Positions 16,062 through 23,340 of a stretch of 64,000 nt of DNA are shown here, piece by piece. The stretch is taken from the NCBI RefSeq assembly GCF_025989185.1, contig NZ_JAPDNT010000001.1, forward strand, positions 62,001 to 126,000, read 5' to 3'. Each line of letters begins with the position of its first letter. Position 1 is the stretch's first letter. The notes under the pieces were generated by a model that worked only from the letters and a program-made list of their open reading frames with translations, did no database searches and was not told the origin of the DNA. The translations under genes were made by a program, and so were the position numbers. This DNA is from Limobrevibacterium gyesilva. GTDB taxonomy: Bacteria > Pseudomonadota > Alphaproteobacteria > Acetobacterales > Acetobacteraceae.

Positions 16062-17094
16062 AGGCGAACATCGCCGCGATCGCCGCCGGATCCACGTCCT
16101 CGATCCGCGACGGGCTCCAGCGCGGCTGGCGGTCCTTTTCCACCACCATCGCTCGCACCCCCTCCGCGAAGTCGGGATGGGCGGTGACATGGCGGGTCAG
16201 CGCCAGTTCCGCGGACAGGCAGTCGCGCAGCGAGCACGCCGCGCCACGGCGGATCGCCTCGAACGACCACAGCACCGCTGAGGGCGACACGCTGCGCAGG
16301 GCGGCCAGCGTCTCCCGCGCCCAGTCGGTGCCCTCCGCCTCCAGCCGGGCGATGATCCCCGCCACGCTGTCGGCGCCGAAGCAGCGGTCGATCGCCGGGC
16401 GCTGTGCGGCCAGCGAGAACGGCGGCAGCGTCTGGGCATGCGCCGCCACGGCCGCAACGCCGTCGGCGGCGACGTCGGCGGCGAGGGTCGCGATCGCCGG
16501 TTTCGGAACGAAATGGGTGGCGATGCCGGCATGGACCGCATCCGCCCCGTGCAGCCGCGCGCCGGTCAACCCGAGATACATGCCGATGGCCCCGGGCAAT
16601 CGCGGCAGCATGAAGGTCGCCCCCACGTCCGGGAACATGGCGATCGCGGTCTCCGGCATGGCGAACAGCCCGGCCTCGGAGGTGACGCGCATCTGCCCGT
16701 GCACGGACACGCCGATGCCGCCACCCATGCAGATGCCGTCGATAACCGCGACATAGGGTTTCGGGTACTCGTCGATCAGGGCGTTGAGGGCATATTCCTC
16801 GGCGAAGAACGCCTCGATCGCCGCGCGCTCGCCGGCCAGCGCAAGGGTGCGGATGGCACGGATATCGCCGCCGGCGCAAAAGGCGCGGCCACCAGCACCC
16901 TCGATCACGACGGCGTGCACCGCCGGGTCGTCGCGCCACGCGGCCAGCGCCGCGGTCATGGCGCGGATCATGGCGGTGTCCAGCGCGTTCAGCGCCTTCG
17001 GCCGATTGAGCAGGATGTGGCCGATCCGGCCATTGCGCGTTGCGACCACGCTTTGATCAACGCCAGCCATGTCGGTCGTCTGAATCTCGGTCAT
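16060..17094 (-). CDS. Enoyl-CoA hydratase/isomerase family protein, 3-hydroxyisobutyryl-CoA hydrolase-like
   Basis: Crotonase-fold enzyme, 344 aa, longer than plain enoyl-CoA hydratases (about 260 aa) and the size of 3-hydroxyisobutyryl-CoA hydrolase of valine breakdown. The oxyanion-hole segments GRAFCAGGDIRAI (about residue 70) and GICMGGGIGVSVHGQ (about 119-133) are present. So is the HIBYL-type stretch MPETAIAMFPDVGATFMLPR with the catalytic Glu and Asp. The C-terminal extension (DFAEGVRAMVVEKDRQPRW) is also typical of that subgroup. An ordinary 2-enoyl-CoA hydratase is less likely. No other valine genes are adjacent. The start at 17094 has a weak ribosome-binding site; Met9 is an alternative. 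Confidence 0.85.
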   Translation of the reverse strand: MTEIQTTDMAGVDQSVVATRNGRIGHILLNRPKALNALDTAMIRAMTAALAAWRDDPAVHAVVIEGAGGRAFCAGGDIRAIRTLALAGERAAIEAFFAEEYALNALIDEYPKPYVAVIDGICMGGGIGVSVHGQMRVTSEAGLFAMPETAIAMFPDVGATFMLPRLPGAIGMYLGLTGARLHGADAVHAGIATHFVPKPAIATLAADVAADGVAAVAAHAQTLPPFSLAAQRPAIDRCFGADSVAGIIARLEAEGTDWARETLAALRSVSPSAVLWSFEAIRRGAACSLRDCLSAELALTRHVTAHPDFAEGVRAMVVEKDRQPRWSPSRIEDVDPAAIAAMFA

Positions 17095-17157
17095 GCGCGC
17101 GGGGTCCCGTCTCGTGTCGGGGCCGTCATACAGGCTGTCGGCGGTTCGGGCGAGACG

Positions 17158-17535
17158 TCAGCGCCGGCGCAGCAGGTTGGTGAGCGTGGTCACCAGCCCG
17201 GCCAGCACTACCTGCTGGCGCAGGCCGCGCCATGCCGACTCGCGCAACAACGCCGCCTCCCGTTCGGCAGGGCCGGGGTGATCGCGAGCGGCCAGAAGCG
17301 CGAGCAGGGCCGCGATCAGCAGGTCGGCGGCCGCCAGGATCAGGGTGGCCTGCACCAGGCCGAGTTGCGACGCGAGGGCCAGCACGATCGCCACATGCAC
17401 CATCGCCAAAGCCGCCGCGGCGAACATCAGGCACGCGCCAGCCACGACCGCGCGGTATCCCATGCGCCGCGCCAGCAGGCGCAGCCTCAAGACTTCCGCC
17501 TCGGCCGCGGCCCGGGCCAACCCCATCGTGCGCAT
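17158..17535 (-). CDS. YqjE-like (DUF1469/holin-like) small membrane protein
   Basis: A 125-aa protein with two closely spaced membrane segments at about residues 27-52 and 57-83, amphipathic ends and a basic C-terminus (LLRRR). It starts three bases after the stop of a DUF883/YqjD-like gene, matching the yqjD-yqjE pairing of enterobacteria. There, YqjD is an inner-membrane ribosome-associated stress protein and YqjE is a partner of unknown function. The assignment rests on topology, size and neighbourhood, not a catalytic motif. Confidence 0.7.
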   Translation of the reverse strand: MRTMGLARAAAEAEVLRLRLLARRMGYRAVVAGACLMFAAAALAMVHVAIVLALASQLGLVQATLILAAADLLIAALLALLAARDHPGPAEREAALLRESAWRGLRQQVVLAGLVTTLTNLLRRR

Positions 17536-17538
17536 CGG

Positions 17539-17826
17539 TCAGCGCATCAGACGGCCGATCAGGAACCCCACGCCGGCGGCAACCGCCAAGGCGGTGATGG
17601 GCTGCCGCCGCACCGTGCTGGCCAGCGTATCCACCTGGTCACGCGCGATCACCTTGCCGTGCCGCAGCGCATCCTCCGCATACTCGACCGCTTCGGTGAC
17701 CTTGGCTCCCGCGGTTCCCTTCAGCAGCTTCTCCACCTGATCACGAAGCTGTTGCAACTGGGTGCGGATATCGGGCTCGGCCCCGATCTTCGTGTCGCCG
17801 ACATTCGAGTCGGTAGAGGCGGCCAT
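17539..17826 (-). CDS. DUF883 (ElaB/YqjD-like) membrane-anchored protein
   Basis: A 95-aa protein with an amphipathic helical N-terminal half (TQLQQLRDQVEKLLKG, then AEDALRHGKVIARDQV) and a single C-terminal membrane anchor ending in GFLIGRLMR, the hallmark of the ElaB/YqjD family. E. coli relatives are tail-anchored and bind ribosomes in stationary phase. The start at 17826 is chosen because GGAG lies eight bases upstream and the family start fits; the frame is open further upstream. It is first gene of a two-gene operon with the YqjE-like protein. Confidence 0.82.
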   Translation of the reverse strand: MAASTDSNVGDTKIGAEPDIRTQLQQLRDQVEKLLKGTAGAKVTEAVEYAEDALRHGKVIARDQVDTLASTVRRQPITALAVAAGVGFLIGRLMR

Positions 17827-17902
17827 GGCAGTTACTCCCGTGTTGCGGAAACCTGCACTCCCAGCCCAAATGGCGATCCTGCACGCCTTCGCAAGGATGA
17901 CC

Positions 17903-19024
17903 ATGCCTGCCCTGCCAGCCGCGCCCCTCGTCCGATTCCGGAACGTCCGCAAGAGCTATGACGGGCTCGCGCCGGCGGTGCGCGACCTGTCGCTGGACGT
18001 GGCCGCGGGTGAGTTCCTGACCCTGCTCGGCCCCTCCGGCGCCGGCAAGACCACCACCTTGATGATGCTGGCGGGGTTCGAGCGCCCGGATTCCGGCGAC
18101 ATCCTGCTGGAAGGGCGCCCGATCGCCCGCACGCCGCCGCAACGGCGCGGCATCGGCGTGGTGTTCCAGAGCTACGCGCTGCTGCCGCACATGACCGTGG
18201 CGCAGAACATCGCCTTCCCGCTGCAACTGCGCCGCGTCCCGCGTGCCGAGCAGGCCGACCGGGTGGCCCGGGCGCTGGACATGGTGCGCCTGACCGGGTT
18301 GGGCGAGCGCATGCCTGCCCAGCTCTCCGGTGGCCAGCAGCAGCGCGTGGCGCTGGCCCGTGCCCTGGTGTTTGCCCCGCGCCTGGTCCTGCTGGACGAG
18401 CCGCTGGGCGCGCTGGACCGGCGGCTGCGCGAGGAGATGCAGCTGGAGATCCGCCACCTGCACAAACAGCTGGGCGTCACCATGATCCACGTGACGCATG
18501 ACCAGGCGGAGGCGCTGACCCTGTCCGACCGCATCGCCGTATTCGCCGCCGGCGCCCTGCGCCAGCTGGGCACCCCGGAGGCACTCTACGACAGCCCGGT
18601 CGACGCATTCGTCGCCCGCTTCGTGGGCGAGAACAACCGCCTGCCCGGGCATGTCGAGGCGGTCGAGGACGATATCGCCCGAGTGCGGCTGGCCTGCGGG
18701 CCGGTGGTGGAGGCCCGCCTGGCCGACGCCCAGGAGGGCCGGCGCTGTGTCGTCTCGGTGCGGCCCGAGCGGGTGGCGGTGGCCGCGGTTCCAGCCGAGG
18801 ACATGGGCGACGGCGCCCTGCCGGCGACGCTGCTGGAGGCGATCTACCAGGGCGACCATATCCGGCTGCGGCTGCAGGTCGGCCTGCCGGGTTCCGCCCC
18901 CGCCGAGGTGGTGGTGAAGCGCCCGGCAGGGGTGCCGATGGCCGGGCTGGTGCCCGGCGAGGCCGCCGCGATCGCCTGGCAGCCTTACCACGCCCGCGCC
19001 TTCCAGCCTGAGGTGGGCGCATGA
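17903..19024 (+). CDS. ABC transporter ATP-binding protein, PotA/spermidine-putrescine type
   Basis: Cytoplasmic ATPase of an importer, about 373 aa. Walker A GPSGAGKTT, Q-loop VVFQSYALLPHMTV, signature LSGGQQQR, Walker B LVLLDEPLGALD and the switch His in IHVTHDQ are all present. A C-terminal TOBE-type region (about residues 240-370) is typical of the polyamine/iron/molybdate class. The start at 17903 is favoured by AAGG six bases upstream; an in-frame ATG at 17897 is also possible. No permease or binding protein of this class is nearby: the next genes form an Mla system with its own ATPase. The substrate is therefore unknown. Confidence 0.85.
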   Translation: MPALPAAPLVRFRNVRKSYDGLAPAVRDLSLDVAAGEFLTLLGPSGAGKTTTLMMLAGFERPDSGDILLEGRPIARTPPQRRGIGVVFQSYALLPHMTVAQNIAFPLQLRRVPRAEQADRVARALDMVRLTGLGERMPAQLSGGQQQRVALARALVFAPRLVLLDEPLGALDRRLREEMQLEIRHLHKQLGVTMIHVTHDQAEALTLSDRIAVFAAGALRQLGTPEALYDSPVDAFVARFVGENNRLPGHVEAVEDDIARVRLACGPVVEARLADAQEGRRCVVSVRPERVAVAAVPAEDMGDGALPATLLEAIYQGDHIRLRLQVGLPGSAPAEVVVKRPAGVPMAGLVPGEAAAIAWQPYHARAFQPEVGA

Positions 19025-19042
19025 CCCGGCACAAGCCCGCGC

Positions 19043-20158
19043 ATGCCGGCTGATACGGCCGAGCTCGCACGGCTGGAGGTGGGCGAACAGGGCGGCGCCC
19101 GCGTGCTGGCATTTCACGGCCGGCTGGATGTGCGCGCAGCGGCGCGGCTGTGGACCGCCGCGCTGCGCGCCGCCGGGCAGGCGGACGGGCAAGCGCTCGT
19201 GCTGGACCTCTCGGGGCTGACCGCCTGCGACACGGCGGGCGCGACCCTGCTGCTGGATGTGGAAGGCGCGCATGCGGGTGCGGCCACAGTGACCGGCGCC
19301 GCACCGCAGGTGGCGGACATGCTGGCGCGCATCCGCGCCGTGTCCACCGCCGCGCCACGGCCTTCGCCACCGCCGGCGATGACCTGGCGCGAAACGATCC
19401 TGTCCGGGTTGCGGGCGGCCACCGAGGGCATCGCCTTCCTGGGCGAGCTGGCGGTGACGATCGCGCGATTCCCTTCACGGGCGCGAATGTTCCGCCGTGG
19501 CGACCTGCTGCGAGTGGCCGATCAGGCCGGCGTGCAGGCAATGCCGTTGATCCTGCTGCTGGGCATCCTGATCGGGCTGATCCTGGCCTTCCAGTCGCTG
19601 ATTCCCATGCGCCAGTTCGGCGCCGACATCTATGTGGCGAACCTGGTCGCCATCGGCATGATCCGTGAGCTTGGCCCGCTGCTGGCCGCGGTGATCCTGG
19701 CCGGACGCAGCGGCTCCGCCTTCGCCGCCGAAATCGGCACGATGAAGGTGAACCAGGAGCTCGACGCGCTGACGACCATGGGGCTCGACCCGGTGACGAT
19801 GCTGGTGCTGCCCAGGCTGGTGGCGGCGCTGTTGCTGGCGCCGGTATTGACCGTTGCCATGAACGTCGCCGGGCTGCTCGGCATGACGCTGGTGCTGGTC
19901 GGGGCGGGCATCCCGCCGGTCGCGATCGGCAACCAGGTCGCCTATTGGGTGCAGCCGGGAGACCTGTATGGCGGGCTGTTCAAGGCCGCGGTGTTCGGCG
20001 CCGCCGTGGCCGCCGTCGGCTGCCGGGCCGGCCTGTCCACCGGGGTGGGACCGCGCGCCGTCGGCGTGTCCGCCACCGCGGCGGTGGTGGGGGGCATCGT
20101 CGCCTCGATCGCGCTGGACGGTGTCTTCGCGATCATCTTCTACAGGTTGGGGCTGTGA
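19043..20158 (+). CDS. mlaE: MlaE-family phospholipid transport permease with N-terminal STAS domain
   Basis: Inner-membrane permease of an MCE/Mla lipid transporter. 371 aa: residues about 8-100 form a STAS domain (LDLSGLTACDTAGATLLL), followed by the MlaE domain of about 260 residues with five or so membrane spans. Conserved MlaE segments are IGMIRELGPLLAAVILAGRS and AAEIGTMKVNQELDAL. In E. coli the STAS protein MlaB is separate; here the equivalent is fused to the permease. The downstream genes mlaF and mlaD overlap, so the operon is coupled. Confidence 0.93.
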   Translation: MPADTAELARLEVGEQGGARVLAFHGRLDVRAAARLWTAALRAAGQADGQALVLDLSGLTACDTAGATLLLDVEGAHAGAATVTGAAPQVADMLARIRAVSTAAPRPSPPPAMTWRETILSGLRAATEGIAFLGELAVTIARFPSRARMFRRGDLLRVADQAGVQAMPLILLLGILIGLILAFQSLIPMRQFGADIYVANLVAIGMIRELGPLLAAVILAGRSGSAFAAEIGTMKVNQELDALTTMGLDPVTMLVLPRLVAALLLAPVLTVAMNVAGLLGMTLVLVGAGIPPVAIGNQVAYWVQPGDLYGGLFKAAVFGAAVAAVGCRAGLSTGVGPRAVGVSATAAVVGGIVASIALDGVFAIIFYRLGL

Positions 20159-20919
20159 CCAGAACGGCAGTCGTCCGCGCGACGGGGTTGGCGCAGCGCT
20201 TCGGCGCCCGCACCATCTATCGCGACGTCACCTTCGACGTGGCGGCCGGCGAGGTGTTCGTCATCCTCGGCGGCTCGGGTTGCGGCAAGTCCACGCTGAT
20301 GCGCCAGATCATCGGCCTGCTGCCGCCCAACGAAGGAAAGGTGGAAGTGCTGGGCCAGGACATGTACGCAGCCGGCGTCGATATCCGCGACCGGATCGGC
20401 GTGATGTTCCAGTCCGGTGCCTTGTTCGGCTCCATGACGCTGCTGGAAAACGTGATGCTGCCTCTCGAAATGCACACCGACATGCCGCCCCAGGCCCGCG
20501 CCCGGCTGGCCAGCGTGAAGCTGGGGCTGGTGGGCCTCGCGGACGCGGCAGCGCTGATGCCGGCGGAGATTTCCGGCGGCATGGCCAAGCGGGCCGCGAT
20601 CGCCCGTGCCTTGGCGCTGGACCCGCCGCTGCTGTTCCTCGACGAGCCGTCCGCCGGCCTTGACCCCATCACCTCGGCGGGGCTCGATCGGCTGATCCTG
20701 GACCTGCGCCACGACCTCGGCGCCACTTTCGTGGTGGTGACGCATGAGCTGGCCTCGATCCTGGCGATCGCCGATCGCTGCATCATGCTGGACCGCACCG
20801 CCCAGGGCATCATCGCTGAAGGCGATCCACGCGTGCTGCGCGATTCCAGCGAGCAGCCGATGGTGCGCGCCTTCTTCCGGCGCGAACTGCCGAATGATGC
20901 CGCGGGGGCGCCGGCGTGA
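20155..20919 (+). CDS. mlaF: Mla-type ABC transporter ATP-binding protein
   Basis: ATPase that powers lipid movement between inner and outer membranes with MlaE and MlaD. About 254 aa. It starts with GTG at 20155, overlapping the mlaE stop (GTGA); this start gives (M)TRTAVVRATGLAQRFG, which fits the family. Walker A GGSGCGKST, the Mla-type signature ISGGMAKRAAIARAL and Walker B LLFLDEPSAGLDP are intact, as is the switch His (VVTHELAS). The next gene begins within its stop codon. Confidence 0.93.
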   Translation: MTRTAVVRATGLAQRFGARTIYRDVTFDVAAGEVFVILGGSGCGKSTLMRQIIGLLPPNEGKVEVLGQDMYAAGVDIRDRIGVMFQSGALFGSMTLLENVMLPLEMHTDMPPQARARLASVKLGLVGLADAAALMPAEISGGMAKRAAIARALALDPPLLFLDEPSAGLDPITSAGLDRLILDLRHDLGATFVVVTHELASILAIADRCIMLDRTAQGIIAEGDPRVLRDSSEQPMVRAFFRRELPNDAAGAPA

Positions 20920-21935
20920 TGACCAGCAAGGCGACCTATCTGCGTGTCGGGTTGCTGCTCGTCGCCGGCATTGTCGCCGCGATCTGGCTGGTTCTGTTCC
21001 TCGGGCGCAACCGGGTCAGCCAAGGCGCCCGTTACGAAACCTATTTCACCGAGTCGGTGCAGGGGCTTGAGGTCGGTGCGCCGGTCAAGTTCCGCGGCGT
21101 CACCCTGGGCCAGGTGAACGAGATCGGCCTGGTGAGCGCCGCCTATATGCGCGACAAGTCGGCCGATCCGCAGGACCCCACATCACGGCTGGTGTTCGTG
21201 CGCTTTGTCATCGACCCGAGGCGGATCGGCCGCGTGCCGGACCAGGAGAGCGCCATCCGCTACGGCCTGCGCGCCCGCCTCGCCAGCCAAGGCATTACCG
21301 GACTGGCCTATGTTGAACTCGACTTCGTCGATCCCGTGCGCTTCCCGGTCGCGACGGTGCCGTGGGAGCCGCGCGACACCTACATGCCGTCGATGCCCAG
21401 CACGATCACCCAGGTGCAGAACGCCGCGCAGACGCTGCTGGCGAGGATCCAGGGGGTGGACATCGAGCGTCTGGCTGCCGCACTGCAGACCGCGCTGGAT
21501 GACGTGCACGGACAATTGACCACCGGCGACGCCCATGCCGCGCTGGCCGAGGCCGCGCGCCTGATGAAGACCGCCCGGAAGGGCCTCGAGAGCGCCGACC
21601 TGCCGGGGCTGGCGGCGGATCTGCGGGCCACCTCGGGGGCAGTGCGCGGCGCCGTCGACCCCAAGGCGACCCAGAACCTGCTGGCAGCAACCACCCAGGC
21701 GGCCGATCGCCTGGCGGTGGCCGCGGGACGGCTGCCGGCGCTGATCACCGCATTGGAGGCGACCGTGAGACGTGCCGATGCCGGCACCGCCGATATCCAG
21801 GCCGACCTGTTGCCGGTGCTGCGCGATGCCCGGGCCGCGGCGGCGAACCTGCGCGAAACCAGCGAGACCCTGCGCCGCTATCCTGCGGCGGTGCTGCTGG
21901 GCGGCCCGCCGCCACGCACGGATGGCGGCCGGTGA
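20919..21935 (+). CDS. mlaD: MCE-family lipid-binding protein (MlaD-like)
   Basis: Periplasmic, membrane-anchored MCE protein that receives or delivers phospholipid. About 338 aa. One N-terminal membrane segment (LRVGLLLVAGIVAAIWLVLF) is followed by an MCE domain at about residues 37-120 (VQGLEVGAPVKFRGVTLGQV). A long alpha-helical C-terminal region (about 150-320) probably forms the hydrophobic needle or barrel. The ATG at 20919 shares a base with the mlaF stop (TGATG); a GTG one codon earlier would also work. It overlaps the lipoprotein gene downstream. Confidence 0.9.
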   Translation: MTSKATYLRVGLLLVAGIVAAIWLVLFLGRNRVSQGARYETYFTESVQGLEVGAPVKFRGVTLGQVNEIGLVSAAYMRDKSADPQDPTSRLVFVRFVIDPRRIGRVPDQESAIRYGLRARLASQGITGLAYVELDFVDPVRFPVATVPWEPRDTYMPSMPSTITQVQNAAQTLLARIQGVDIERLAAALQTALDDVHGQLTTGDAHAALAEAARLMKTARKGLESADLPGLAADLRATSGAVRGAVDPKATQNLLAATTQAADRLAVAAGRLPALITALEATVRRADAGTADIQADLLPVLRDARAAAANLRETSETLRRYPAAVLLGGPPPRTDGGR

Positions 21936-22516
21936 AGCGGCGCGCATTGCTGGCGCTGCCGGCGATCCTGGCCGGTTGCGGCCTTTCCGAGCGACCCTAT
22001 GCCGAGCGCCGGCAATGGCCGCTGATCGTTCGCCGCCCCATGGCGCTGCCGCCGAAGCGGGGCGGGCGGGTGCTGGAAGTGCGCGCGCTGCGGGCGGGGC
22101 CGGGCCTGGAGGCGCGAGGACTGCAGACGCTGGCGCCCGACGGCAGCATCCGCACCGCGTTCTACGAGGAATGGGCGGTGCCGCCGGCGCAGGGGGTGGA
22201 GGACGCGCTGCGCCGCTGGCTGGCCGAGAGCGGGCAGTTCGCCGCCGTCGTCGCGCCGGGCAGCCGGGCCGTGCCGGACCTGACGCTGGAGGGCGAGCTT
22301 TCGGCGCTGTGGAGCCGGCCAGACGCCGGCCAAGCGCATGCGGCATTGGGGATTACCGTGCTGGCGCCGCGCGGCGAGGCGTCGCGCATCATGCTGCAGC
22401 GCATGTTCACCCAAGATGCGCCGCTGACCGCAGCCGGCGCCCAGGCCGAGGTCCAGGCGCAGACCGCGGCCCTGGCAGCGGTGTTCACGCAGATCGAGGC
22501 GGCGCTGCGGTTCTGA
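21932..22516 (+). CDS. ABC-type transport auxiliary lipoprotein (PqiC/YmbA-like)
   Basis: Outer-membrane-targeted lipoprotein of about 194 aa that probably docks the Mla complex at the outer membrane. The short signal MKRRALLALPAILAGC ends in a lipobox with the lipidated cysteine at residue 16. The remainder has the alternating pattern of the ABC_trans_aux family, ending in an amphipathic helix (AALAAVFTQIEAALRF). The start is GTG at 21932, overlapping the mlaD stop. The last 32 bases overlap the opposite-strand TetR gene. It closes the four-gene Mla operon; no mlaC is present. Confidence 0.85.
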   Translation: MKRRALLALPAILAGCGLSERPYAERRQWPLIVRRPMALPPKRGGRVLEVRALRAGPGLEARGLQTLAPDGSIRTAFYEEWAVPPAQGVEDALRRWLAESGQFAAVVAPGSRAVPDLTLEGELSALWSRPDAGQAHAALGITVLAPRGEASRIMLQRMFTQDAPLTAAGAQAEVQAQTAALAAVFTQIEAALRF

Positions 22517-23153
22517 CCTGTGCCGGCGCCGTGGGGGTGGCGAGGCAACCCTGCAGGACGGTGTCCGCCAGGCTGTCCACCCAGGCGTCGTCGATCGGCT
22601 CACCCAGCAGCAGGCGCAGATGCATGGGACTGTACAGCGCCGAGAGCAGAGCGGACATATCGAGATCGGGCCGCATCTCGCCGCTGTCGATGCCGCGCTG
22701 CAGGATCGCCCGTGCCTCCCGCCGCCGCGGCTGCAGATAGCCCTCGATGAAGGCCGCGATCGTCTCGGGATCGGTCTGGCCCTCGACGATCACGCCGCAG
22801 ATGATCCGGCCGGCCCGGCCGCGCAGCAGTTTGGCACACAGGCGAAGCTGCGCCTTCATGTCCGCCACCGCGGACGTGGTCTTCGGGAAGCGGATTTCCG
22901 GGGCCGTCGCCTCCAGGAACCCTTCCATCGCCAAGGCGCCCTTCTTGGGCCACCAGCGATAGATCGTCGTGCGCGCGACGCCGGAGCGGGCGGCCACCCC
23001 CTCGATGGTGAAGCGGGCGAGGCCGCCTTCCGTCAGCAGCTCAAAGGCCGCGCGCAGGACCGACTGCCGCGTCGCGTCGCTGCGCGGCCGTCCCGGCGCC
23101 TTCGCCGGGGATCGCGCTGCGCCCGTTGGTCGAGTCCTGGTCGCCTTGTCCAT
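22485..23153 (-). CDS. TetR/AcrR-family transcriptional regulator
   Basis: One-component repressor, about 222 aa. The N-terminal HTH at about residues 28-73 includes FTIEGVAARSGVARTTIYRW, the recognition helix of the family. The C-terminal ligand domain is of the TetR_C_11-like kind (AAFIEGYLQPRRREARAIL). The ATG at 23153 is preferred over a TTG seven codons earlier. It is divergent from the EmrAB pump genes, with a perfect palindrome in the shared region, and so probably controls that pump and itself. Its 3' end overlaps the Mla lipoprotein gene by 32 bases. Confidence 0.9.
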   Translation of the reverse strand: MDKATRTRPTGAARSPAKAPGRPRSDATRQSVLRAAFELLTEGGLARFTIEGVAARSGVARTTIYRWWPKKGALAMEGFLEATAPEIRFPKTTSAVADMKAQLRLCAKLLRGRAGRIICGVIVEGQTDPETIAAFIEGYLQPRRREARAILQRGIDSGEMRPDLDMSALLSALYSPMHLRLLLGEPIDDAWVDSLADTVLQGCLATPTAPAQVRTAAPPRSA

Positions 23154-23219
23154 GCTGTTTCGAGACCCACGCAAGCCGGTGATGTGAACACACCATAGGC
23201 GTGCGGCCGCTCCGGTTCA

Positions 23220-23249
23220 ATTATAACGCTACGGTATGTCTCCTATCAG
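23220..23249 (-). promoter_or_regulatory. Candidate promoter of the tetR-type gene
   Basis: On the minus strand CTGATA (23249-23244) and a perfect TATAAT (23225-23220) are separated by 18 bases. The expected start lies about 60 bases upstream of the regulator's ATG. The spacer contains GTAGC, a half-site of the palindrome at 23302-23316, which would suit autoregulation. A second minus-strand TATAAT at 23288-23283 lacks a good -35 box. Confidence 0.45.
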
Positions 23250-23301
23250 GCGGGCGGTGCTTCTGTTGGTGGCAAAGGCCGCATTATACCGCGCCATCGT
23301 T

Positions 23302-23316
23302 GCTACACACTGTAGC
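23302..23316. promoter_or_regulatory. Candidate TetR operator
   Basis: GCTACA-CAC-TGTAGC is a perfect 15-bp palindrome. It sits 25 bases before the pump's start codon and just downstream of a TATACC (23285-23290) that could be the pump's -10 box. Size, symmetry and position are those expected of a TetR-family operator. Binding by the adjacent regulator is an inference. Confidence 0.55.
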
Positions 23317-23340
23317 GAAACTCCGATCCAAGGAGACACG

